From assembly GCA_910586175.1 (NCBI GenBank), contig CAJUIJ010000177.1:1-5080 (forward strand): 5,080 bases of DNA, read 5' to 3'. Below, piece by piece: positions 1 through 5,080 of the stretch; position 1 is the stretch's first letter; the number at the start of each line of letters is the position of its first letter. This stretch comes from an uncultured Muribaculaceae bacterium. GTDB taxonomy: Bacteria > Bacteroidota > Bacteroidia > Bacteroidales > Muribaculaceae. Both the position numbers and the translations under genes were made by a program. Under the pieces are notes generated by a model. The model was not told the DNA's origin. It did no database searches and worked only from the letters and a program-made list of their open reading frames with translations.

Positions 1-287
1 TGATAAAGGAATATCTGAAAGGTCAGCCCGTGCTTAGGGCATGGCTATTCGGTTCATACTCCAGAGGTGAAGAGAACCCTCAAAGCGATATTGATATATT
101 AGTTGACTACGACCACAAGAATCATTCCATATCTCTTTTCACAATTATCGAGATTTCTTTGGGTTTGGAAAAGATAACGGGGAAAAAAGTTGATTTAATT
201 GAGAATGGATGCCTCATGGATTTTGCAGTTGAATCAGCCAACCACGATAAAATACTTATATATGAGAGAAACATCAAGGGATATTGA
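1..287 (+). CDS. mntA: MntA-type nucleotidyltransferase antitoxin (5' end outside the window)
   Basis: Minimal nucleotidyltransferase (MNT domain), the antitoxin of HepT/MntA modules. In characterised pairs MntA neutralises HepT by transferring AMP to a tyrosine of the toxin. The sequence shows the polymerase-beta-type signature: FGSYSRGE, then SDIDILV giving the D-x-D metal ligands, and a later KKVDLIE supplying the third aspartate. A GTG at 30 could be called as a start, but the frame is open to the left edge, and the preceding codons (3-29, IKEYLKGQP) read like the usual family N-terminal helix just before the LRAWLFGSY strand. I therefore treat the gene as continuing upstream; bases 1-2 are the end of a cut codon. 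Its 3' end overlaps the hepT start by 26 nt, the tight coupling typical of these pairs. The catalytic residues look intact although the partner toxin is frameshifted. The family call is strong; antitoxin activity is inferred. Confidence 0.88.
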   Translation, partial: IKEYLKGQPVLRAWLFGSYSRGEENPQSDIDILVDYDHKNHSISLFTIIEISLGLEKITGKKVDLIENGCLMDFAVESANHDKILIYERNIKGY

Positions 288-610
288 AAGACTCAACCAT
301 ATGATAAACGCCATTGAGGTTGTGCTTTCTCGATATAAAAATTATAAAGAAAGGGAAATTGAAGAAGATCCTATTCTATGGATTTGTAAAACACCTTGAA
401 ATGATGGGCGAAGCTGCATACATGCTTACAAAAGAATTCAAGGCCACTAACGATTTGATAAATTGGAAAGTTATTGAGGGGTTGAGACATGTATTAGTCC
501 ATGGATATTACAAGATCAAGCCTGCTGAAATATTCAACACAATAAATAATGATTTAGAACCTATACTCTATAATCTCAGAAAGATTTTGAGTAAATATCC
601 GAGCGAATAA
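262..610 (+). pseudogene. hepT: HepT-like RNase toxin (DUF86), frameshifted
   Basis: HEPN-superfamily toxin partner of MntA. HepT proteins cleave RNA using an R-x4-6-H motif. Translation from ATG 262 (MRETSRDIERLNHMINAIEV) matches the family N-terminus but runs into TGA at 397-399 after 45 codons. The rest of the protein lies in the next frame: FYGFVKHLEMMGEAAYMLTK from 374, then GLRHVLVHGYY, which holds a perfect R-x4-H-x-Y motif, ending at TAA 608-610. The break falls at about 370-378, in CCTATTCTATGG. Adding one more 5-bp CTATT unit there restores a continuous 117-residue protein reading DPILFYGFVKH across the junction, a normal HepT length and a family-like sequence. As it stands, the N-terminal fragment lacks the catalytic motif. 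An ATG at 401, two bases after the stop, could restart a 69-residue C-terminal piece that keeps the motif. A sequencing error cannot be excluded. Confidence 0.85.
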
Positions 611-612
611 AA

Positions 613-644
613 TTTGGCAGTGTGGGGAGAAAGAGGTAATTTTG
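613..644 (+). promoter_or_regulatory. Bacteroidetes-type promoter for tgt-permease operon
   Basis: A TTTG at 613-616 (the -33 element) and TAATTTTG at 637-644, an exact match to TAnnTTTG (the -7 element), are separated by 20 bp, close to the usual spacing for the Bacteroidetes primary sigma factor. The -33 element starts three bases after the hepT stop. The -7 element ends only four bases before the tgt ATG, so transcription would begin at or very near the start codon. The assignment rests on motif and spacing only. Confidence 0.6.
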
Positions 645-648
645 CGTT

Positions 649-1779
649 ATGGAATTCAGACTTGAAGCAGAAGCAGCGGGGAGCAACGCCCGCGCCGGTG
701 TCATCACTACCGATCATGGTGAGATACCGACACCCATATTCATGCCTGTAGGCACTGTAGGAAGCGTAAAGGGAGTACATGCCCATGAGCTGCGCAACGA
801 CATAGATGCCAAGATTATCCTCGGCAATACTTATCATCTTTATTTGCGTCCGGGCCTTGACGTTTTGCGCAAGGCCGGCGGTCTGCATAAGTTCAACAGC
901 TGGGATCGCCCTATACTCACCGATTCGGGCGGATTTCAAGTGTTCTCACTCGCGTCAAACCGTAAGTTGAAAGAGGAAGGTGCATGGTTTCGCAGCCATA
1001 TCGACGGCAGCAAACATCTCTTCACACCTGAGGGTGTCGTGGATATAGAACGCGCCATCGGAGCCGACATCATGATGGCTCTCGATGAGTGTCCTCCCGG
1101 CACATCCGACTATGACTATGCCAAGAAATCGCTCGGACTGACTCAGCGTTGGCTGGAACGCGGTTGGAAGCGTTACCGCGAAACAGAGGGGCTTTATGGT
1201 TACAGCCAGGCTTATTTTCCAATAGTACAGGGATGTGTATATCCTGACCTTCGCCGTGAGGCTGCCAAGCATGTGGCAGGTTTAGGTGCTGATGGTAATG
1301 CCATCGGAGGGTTGGCTGTGGGCGAACCTACCGAAAAGATGTATGAGATGATAGAGATTGTCAACGAAATACTACCCACCGACAAGCCCCGTTATCTCAT
1401 GGGTGTAGGCACTCCTGCCAATATCTTGGAAGCGATAGACCGCGGTGTGGACATGATGGATTGCGTGATGCCGACAAGAAATGGCCGCAACGGAATGATT
1501 TTCACACGCCATGGCATTATCAACCTGAAAAACAAGAAATGGGCTGAAGACTTCTCCCCTCTTGACCCGGGAGGTCCGACGGGCATAGATGAAGAGTATT
1601 CGAAGGCATATCTGCGACATCTCTTCACAAGCCACGAATTGCTCGGCATGCAGATAGCGTCAATCCATAATCTCGCGTTTTACCTCTGGCTTGTTCGCGA
1701 AGCCCGCAAGCACATCCTGGCCGGCGACTTCAAGTCTTGGAAAGAAGAGATGGTAATAAATGTGACACGTAGACTCTGA
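649..1779 (+). CDS. tgt: tRNA-guanine(34) transglycosylase (TGT)
   Basis: Exchanges guanine-34 in the anticodon of GUN-anticodon tRNAs (Asp, Asn, His, Tyr) for preQ1 in the bacterial queuosine pathway; some bacteria use salvaged bases. It is a cytosolic TIM-barrel enzyme. Visible motifs are MPVGTVGSVKG (32-42), LGNTYHLYLRPG (58-69), DSGGFQ with D92 matching the general-base/substrate aspartate, DEC (146-148), GGLAVGE (220-226), and the nucleophile region DCVMPTRNGRNG starting at D271. The length of 376 residues is normal, and the start fits the family (MEFRLEAEAAG...ITTDHGEIPTPIFMPVG). The usual zinc site C-x-C-x2-C...H is degraded: the three cysteine positions read as G309, T311 and D314, while the histidine is kept (H340 in SIHNL). 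The surrounding SPLDP...YSKAYLRHL aligns well, so this is substitution and not a frameshift. The next gene follows after 39 bp, so the two are probably cotranscribed. Confidence 0.97.
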   Translation: MEFRLEAEAAGSNARAGVITTDHGEIPTPIFMPVGTVGSVKGVHAHELRNDIDAKIILGNTYHLYLRPGLDVLRKAGGLHKFNSWDRPILTDSGGFQVFSLASNRKLKEEGAWFRSHIDGSKHLFTPEGVVDIERAIGADIMMALDECPPGTSDYDYAKKSLGLTQRWLERGWKRYRETEGLYGYSQAYFPIVQGCVYPDLRREAAKHVAGLGADGNAIGGLAVGEPTEKMYEMIEIVNEILPTDKPRYLMGVGTPANILEAIDRGVDMMDCVMPTRNGRNGMIFTRHGIINLKNKKWAEDFSPLDPGGPTGIDEEYSKAYLRHLFTSHELLGMQIASIHNLAFYLWLVREARKHILAGDFKSWKEEMVINVTRRL

Positions 1780-1818
1780 TTTTGACAACAGTAGGTTTTT
1801 ACAGTAGAAAACTTAAAG

Positions 1819-3030
1819 ATGAGCAACGCTAAACGCAAAAAGAGGAGTCTTATCCGTAAGGTCAATTTGAGCTTTCAATGGCGATGGCGCAACCGCAAAT
1901 CCAAGAAGATGGTCGGCACATCGCTGTGGAGCAAGATTGGTGACATTTTTGGTCTTAAGTTGCTCGATTGGTTTATACTCAAAAAGTTTCTCGGCACTTA
2001 CGTTTTCGCCACCGCGTTGATTCTCGCGGTGGTGTCGATGTTTGACATCACCGAGAAACTTGACGCATTTCTCAACGCACCGCTCAAGGAGACTATCTTC
2101 GACTATTTCATGTCGTTTCTCCCATACTTCGCCAACCAGCTGGCTCCGCTTTTCACTTTTATCGCCGTAATATTCTTCACTACGAAGCTTGCAGGCAACT
2201 CGGAGATAATCGCCATAATGTCGAGCGGTGTGAGTTTCAACAGGTTGATGCGGCCATATATGATCGGAGCCGCTGTGATAGCAGCCATGATATTCTGTCT
2301 GAGCAACTATATCATCCCACCCACCAACGTAAAGAGAATCGACTATACCAACAAATATGTAAAAAACAAGAAGATCACCACCGGCATAGATATAATGCTC
2401 ATGGCAAGACCCGGCGAGGTAGTCTATATGGGCCGCTACGAAAGCGACACAAAGACCGGCTACGGATTCTCGTTCGACAAGTTTAAAGGCCATGAACTTG
2501 TGTCGCGCATGACAGCCCAGACCATACAATATGACAGCACGCGCCAATATCATTGGACAGCCTACAACTATATGATACGCGACTTCGACGGCATGTCGGA
2601 GAAGCTTCGCAAAGGTAATGTGCTCGATACGGTGATACCCATTGAGCCACGCGACTTCCTGATTCAGAAAAGTGATCAGGAGACTATGACTACACCGCAA
2701 CTCAATGATTATATAGAGAAGCAGCGACAACGAGGTGTGGCAAATATCAAAGCCTTCGAGATAGAGAAAGAGCGGAGATATGCAGTGGCGGCGGCAGCAT
2801 TCATATTGACATTGATAGGGGTATCATTATCGGCCAAAAAGACAAAGGGTGGTATGGGCTTGAATATCGGAATCGGTCTTGTGCTGAGCTTCAGTTACAT
2901 ACTATTCAGCACCGTGACAAGCCAATTTGCCACATCAGGCATGACATCACCCTGGCTCGCCATGTGGATACCGAACTTCGTATACCTCGCCATAGGACTA
3001 TTCCTCTACTGGCGTGCCCGCAAGTTCTAA
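1819..3030 (+). CDS. LptF/LptG family permease (lipopolysaccharide export, YjgP/YjgQ)
   Basis: Inner-membrane permease subunit of the Lpt transporter, which with the LptB ATPase extracts lipopolysaccharide and passes it to the periplasmic Lpt bridge. The 403-residue product has the family architecture. The conserved opening KLLDWFILKKFLGTYVFAT (47-65) leads into TM1 (about 56-75); TM2 is about 104-122 and TM3 about 147-167. A periplasmic beta-rich domain spans about 170-310, and three C-terminal membrane segments lie at about 321-338, 348-366 and 379-398. The coupling region NSEIIAIMSSGVSFNRLMRP (127-146) is the usual cytoplasmic LptB-contacting loop. Unusually, about 45 residues precede the family start, the first 30 with 13 Lys/Arg. 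ATG 1909 (M31) or TTG 1960 (L48) are alternative starts. I cannot tell LptF from LptG by sequence. It lies 39 bp after tgt with no promoter-like sequence between them, which suggests one operon. Confidence 0.93.
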   Translation: MSNAKRKKRSLIRKVNLSFQWRWRNRKSKKMVGTSLWSKIGDIFGLKLLDWFILKKFLGTYVFATALILAVVSMFDITEKLDAFLNAPLKETIFDYFMSFLPYFANQLAPLFTFIAVIFFTTKLAGNSEIIAIMSSGVSFNRLMRPYMIGAAVIAAMIFCLSNYIIPPTNVKRIDYTNKYVKNKKITTGIDIMLMARPGEVVYMGRYESDTKTGYGFSFDKFKGHELVSRMTAQTIQYDSTRQYHWTAYNYMIRDFDGMSEKLRKGNVLDTVIPIEPRDFLIQKSDQETMTTPQLNDYIEKQRQRGVANIKAFEIEKERRYAVAAAAFILTLIGVSLSAKKTKGGMGLNIGIGLVLSFSYILFSTVTSQFATSGMTSPWLAMWIPNFVYLAIGLFLYWRARKF

Positions 3031-3036
3031 GAGCAT

Positions 3037-3149
3037 GTTGTCGTCGCCGGAGGCTCCTCCCTCCCGGTGGCTTTGCGACACCTCCTCCTCCCAGTGCGCT
3101 ATGCAACGTCACGAAGCACCGGGAGGGATGAGACTCCGTCGACAACAAC
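3037..3149. repeat. 113-bp GC-rich imperfect inverted repeat, probable dispersed intergenic element
   Basis: Left arm 3037-3069 and right arm 3117-3149 are reverse complements at 29 of 33 positions, around a 47-bp centre; partial pairing continues inside (CTT 3071-3073 with AAG 3114-3116, GAC 3077-3079 with GTC 3108-3110). A unit of about 25 bp, roughly CTCCTCCCTCCCGGTG followed by a CTTTGCGAC-like tail, occurs three times: 3054-3079 and 3082-3107 as direct copies, and 3108-3132 inverted. It starts six bases after the permease stop codon. It could fold into a long hairpin in RNA or single-stranded DNA and might protect the transcript end or cause termination, but no U-run follows it. Its composition resembles intergenic repeat families I associate with gut bacterial genomes; its copy number in this genome is unknown. 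Confidence 0.75.
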
Positions 3150-3161
3150 TTAGAATAAATG

Positions 3162-3173
3162 CGTCAGCTGACG
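3162..3173. repeat. 12-bp perfect palindrome
   Basis: CGTCAGCTGACG is its own reverse complement with no spacer. It lies between the large inverted repeat and the AT-rich promoter region, about 140 bp before the -33 region of rloA. It could be an operator half-site pair or chance; no regulator gene is visible in the window. Confidence 0.35.
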
Positions 3174-3291
3174 TTGATGCATAGTCCAAGACAGCTTTCA
3201 AGATAAGCGCAGCGCATACAGCTCAGCTTATAAATTATTACTTACGAAACTTGAATTTAAAATTTAAAATACTTCATTTTTACTATTCTAT

Positions 3292-3321
3292 TTTCAATAT
3301 CAGTTTTTTTTTATATTTTTG
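3292..3321 (+). promoter_or_regulatory. Candidate promoter for rloAB
   Basis: TATTTTTG at 3314-3321 fits TAnnTTTG exactly. The -33 region is weaker: TTTC at 3292-3295 matches three of the four bases of TTTG, with an 18-bp spacer. Transcription would start near 3325-3328, giving a leader of roughly 15-18 nt before ATG 3343. The surrounding sequence is so T-rich that a chance match is plausible. Confidence 0.45.
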
Positions 3322-3342
3322 TGCGAATAAAATAAAAGGAAT

Positions 3343-4542
3343 ATGATAGAAGAAATAACTTTTAAAAATATAATGTCGTTTAAAAATGAAACGGTATTAA
3401 GTTTTGAGGCGACATCTGACAGGGCTATTGAATCATCTCATGTGGTGACAATGCCTAACGGAACACGTCTTCTGAGACTTGCTATAGTGTTGGGTTCAAA
3501 TGCAAGCGGAAAAAGCAATCTCTTATATGCATTTGAGCAACTGCATTCATTTTGGACTTGCAATCCTACAAGTATTGACAGCGATACAAGCATAGAACCG
3601 TTTATGCTTGATAATATGACTCCCAAAGAGCCATCAGAATTCAGTCTTAAAATCTGGATTGATGGAATAAGATACTGGTACCAGCTCCAACTTACAAGAA
3701 AACATGTTTTGCTCGAACGGCTATCTTATTACAAAACCACACAGCCCATCATGATTGTTGAACGCAAATATGAAGATGGTCAATCAATAATTAAGACTAA
3801 CCCTGCCGTACAGAAAATAGATAACGATGTGCTGAAAATGTTATCGCTAAACTGTTTTCCCAACATGTCAATTTTTGCAGCCAGAGGCAGATTAAATATG
3901 AAATTTGAGTATGTAGACACTTTTCGCAACTGGATATACAACAGCTTCATGCAAACAATTTATCCAGAAACAGACCTAAGTAGAAATGCCAAACGGTTAC
4001 TTAAAGAGAACAACGACTTCAAGCGATACATGCTACAATTTCTAAGCATGGCAGACTTCAATATAACAGGACTTTCAGACCATCAAAATAATGTAGGGAT
4101 ACGCGAATTGGACTTCGAACATACCGTTGAAAACCATCGGGGTGTCGAAATGTATGAACTAAATTACGGACATCAGAGCAATGGCACAAAACGCGTAATC
4201 GGAATTGAATCTGCAATGTTTGAATTAAGCCACAATGATTCCTTCCTGATGATTGATGAAATGGATGCCTCACTTCATCCTGAAATAATGGAATATATAT
4301 TAAGGCAATTTTTACTTGATGCTTCTAAAAGTCAACTTTTGATTACGACCCATTATGACGGATTACTTAGGACTGTCAACGACCTGATCAGAAAAGACAA
4401 CATTTGGTTTACAGAAAAAGACAAGTCAGGCACTTCACAACTTTACGCACTCGTAGAATTCAAAGGCCTAAGTAAAATTGCCCATCTGGATAAAGCCTAT
4501 CGCAATGGTGTATTCGGAGCACTTCCACAAATAAAAGATTGA
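3343..4542 (+). CDS. rloA: RloA/AbiL-like SMC/ABC-type AAA ATPase (putative phage defence)
   Basis: A 399-residue ATPase of the AAA_15/AAA_21 type found in RloA, AbiL and related abortive-infection proteins. It opens with the typical SFKNFxSF-like beta strand (ITFKNIMSFKNETVLSFE). It then shows Walker A GSNASGKSN (51-59), an ABC-signature-like HQSNGTKR (277-284), Walker B FLMIDE (301-306) with D-loop DASLHPE (308-314), and the switch histidine in ITTHYDG (H337). The C-terminal WFTEKDKSGTSQLYALVEFK (355-374) and the closing RNGVFGALPQI are characteristic of the RloA branch. The middle (about 70-275) is the variable lid/coiled-coil part and has no recognised nuclease domain. All ATPase motifs look intact. 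It is followed after 3 nt by a RloB-type gene, an arrangement known from RloAB/AbiL operons. The AT-rich coding sequence contrasts with tgt and the permease, suggesting transfer. A defence role is inferred from family and pairing. Confidence 0.85.
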   Translation: MIEEITFKNIMSFKNETVLSFEATSDRAIESSHVVTMPNGTRLLRLAIVLGSNASGKSNLLYAFEQLHSFWTCNPTSIDSDTSIEPFMLDNMTPKEPSEFSLKIWIDGIRYWYQLQLTRKHVLLERLSYYKTTQPIMIVERKYEDGQSIIKTNPAVQKIDNDVLKMLSLNCFPNMSIFAARGRLNMKFEYVDTFRNWIYNSFMQTIYPETDLSRNAKRLLKENNDFKRYMLQFLSMADFNITGLSDHQNNVGIRELDFEHTVENHRGVEMYELNYGHQSNGTKRVIGIESAMFELSHNDSFLMIDEMDASLHPEIMEYILRQFLLDASKSQLLITTHYDGLLRTVNDLIRKDNIWFTEKDKSGTSQLYALVEFKGLSKIAHLDKAYRNGVFGALPQIKD

Positions 4543-4545
4543 AAT

Positions 4546-5031
4546 ATGTCAAGGAAAACTAACATAAGAGAACAACGCCGACCTCGCACTGTTATAGTAG
4601 GAGCCGGCATTACAGAATATTGGTATCTCAAACATCTTAAAAAACTGACGGGATATAGTTATGTTCTCCAACCAAGTTTATTTGGAGACGAATCAATGCA
4701 AACTATTCAACAGAGAATAAAAGATGCCATTTCAGAGGGTTCATCGGTTATTTGCGTATTTGATGAAGATGTAAGCCAATGGAACGACTCTGAAAAGAGA
4801 CGTTTAGAAGACATTCATAAAACATATGGAAGCAATGATAAAGTAGTGATAGCAAGCAGTATGCCCTCTTTGGAATACTGGTTTTTGTTACATTACGATA
4901 ACACAAACAGATATTTTGGCACATCCAACAAAGTGATCGAATCACTAAAGAAACATATCAGCAGCTTCTGCAAAAAAGAGCAATTCTTGCGTCAGGAGAA
5001 ATGGGTAGTAAACATAATTGAAAAAGTTTAG
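4546..5031 (+). CDS. rloB: RloB-like protein, possibly truncated at the C-terminus
   Basis: Partner of the upstream ATPase, probably the effector of the pair. RloB proteins have a TOPRIM-like layout that I read here in order: strand RTVIVGAGITEYWYLKHL (14-31), acidic motif VICVFDEDV with D73 and D75 (68-76), and SMPSLEYWFLLHYD (105-118), matching the family PxFExWxLLHF motif with E110. The first motif normally reads EGxTE; here the glutamate position is A20, while T23-E24 and Y27 are kept. The protein is 161 residues, shorter than the roughly 200 or more I expect, and stops at TAG 5029-5031 shortly after an EKWVVNIIEK helix. The reading frame stays open after the stop to the window edge. The basic N-terminus (SRKTNIREQRRPR) is typical. 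The start at ATG 4546, 3 nt after the rloA stop, implies translational coupling. No structure or activity can be shown from sequence alone. Confidence 0.75.
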   Translation: MSRKTNIREQRRPRTVIVGAGITEYWYLKHLKKLTGYSYVLQPSLFGDESMQTIQQRIKDAISEGSSVICVFDEDVSQWNDSEKRRLEDIHKTYGSNDKVVIASSMPSLEYWFLLHYDNTNRYFGTSNKVIESLKKHISSFCKKEQFLRQEKWVVNIIEKV

Positions 5032-5080
5032 TACATGACAAAAATTGAAATTCATGCTGTTAAACATCTAAATTTCAAGT
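5032..5080 (+). other. Right edge: start of a further ORF or lost C-terminus of rloB
   Basis: After the rloB stop, an ATG at 5035-5037 in the same frame opens MTKIEIHAVKHLNFK, which continues to the window end without a stop. Either this is the first part of a new gene just 3 nt downstream, or it is the remaining rloB C-terminus separated by a nonsense TAG. The 15 visible residues are too few to identify a family. Confidence 0.35.

Larger units (their letters stand above)
3031..3342. other. Non-coding spacer between the housekeeping block and the RloAB operon
   Basis: This 312-bp gap has no convincing gene. It changes character from left to right: a GC-rich inverted repeat (3037-3149), a mixed stretch with a 12-bp palindrome (3162-3173), then a very AT-rich tract from about 3231 with the repeated heptamer ATTTAAA (around 3255-3268), a run of nine T (3304-3312) and a promoter-like -7 box. 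No tRNA or other structured RNA gene was recognised. A weak ATAAGC/GCTTAT pair (3203-3208 and 3226-3231) is too short to call. Confidence 0.7.

Noticed and set aside
30..287. GTG at 30 as the start of mntA
   Set aside because: The frame is open to the left edge and codons 3-29 read like the normal family N-terminus; starting at 30 would cut the protein just before its nucleotide-binding strand.
370..378. Programmed +1 frameshift joining the two hepT frames
   Set aside because: No known slippery +1 site or stimulatory element is visible, and the joined product would lack two residues that the 5-bp repeat model restores.
314..610. Independent 98-codon gene starting at TTG 314
   Set aside because: Its first 20 or so residues are an out-of-frame reading of the hepT N-terminal region; only the part after about 374 matches HepT, so this is the second half of the broken gene.
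1781..1799. Separate promoter for the permease (TTTG 1781-1784 and TAGGTTTT 1792-1799)
   Set aside because: The two elements are only 7 bp apart and the second lacks the final G of TAnnTTTG, so readthrough from tgt is the simpler model.
1813..2730. Long antisense open frame of 305 codons opposite the permease gene
   Set aside because: It is fully opposite a well-supported membrane protein gene, its translation is rich in His/Cys/Tyr with no recognisable domain, and it is best explained as a shadow of the codon bias of the sense gene.
2906..3148. Antisense 80-codon open frame across the permease end and the inverted repeat
   Set aside because: It covers the end of the permease gene and the repeat, has a low-complexity Arg/Gly/Cys-rich translation, and is the kind of spurious frame often found in GC-rich intergenic repeats.
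3037..3149. Large inverted repeat as a standard intrinsic terminator
   Set aside because: The arms are far longer than a normal terminator stem, the loop is 47 bp, and the sequence after the right arm has no T-run. A termination role is possible but not supported as a classical terminator.

Overview
The window most likely comes from a gut-type member of the Bacteroidales, possibly Muribaculaceae-like; the family guess is weak. Three things support this: the pairing of tgt with a LptF/LptG-type permease, promoter-like sequences of the Bacteroidetes form (TTTG, then TAnnTTTG), and start codons preceded by A/T-rich sequence instead of Shine-Dalgarno sites. All genes are on the + strand.

Layout. 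(1) Positions 1-610 hold a MntA/HepT toxin-antitoxin pair. The nucleotidyltransferase antitoxin gene is cut by the left edge of the window. The HepT toxin gene is broken by a frameshift that is explained neatly by loss of one 5-bp tandem repeat unit. (2) Positions 613-3030 hold a housekeeping block: a promoter placed almost on the start codon, tgt (queuine/preQ1 tRNA-guanine transglycosylase), and 39 bp later a lipopolysaccharide-export permease of the LptF/LptG family. (3) Positions 3031-3342 are a non-coding spacer. It carries a 113-bp GC-rich imperfect inverted repeat that looks like a dispersed intergenic element, a 12-bp perfect palindrome, and an AT-rich promoter region. (4) Positions 3343-5031 hold a two-gene, AT-rich, probably horizontally acquired operon. 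It encodes an SMC/ABC-like AAA ATPase (RloA/AbiL type) and a RloB-family protein, a presumed phage-defence pair. The window ends 49 bases after rloB.

How it fits together. A conserved tRNA-modification and envelope block is flanked on both sides by accessory, defence-type genes, one module visibly decayed and the other apparently intact or slightly damaged. I do not see a clearly new system. The points most worth checking are the 5-bp contraction in hepT, the possible leaderless tgt transcript, the loss of all three zinc cysteines in TGT, the composite inverted repeat, and two oddities in RloB: an alanine where the family usually has a glutamate, and a possibly premature TAG stop.
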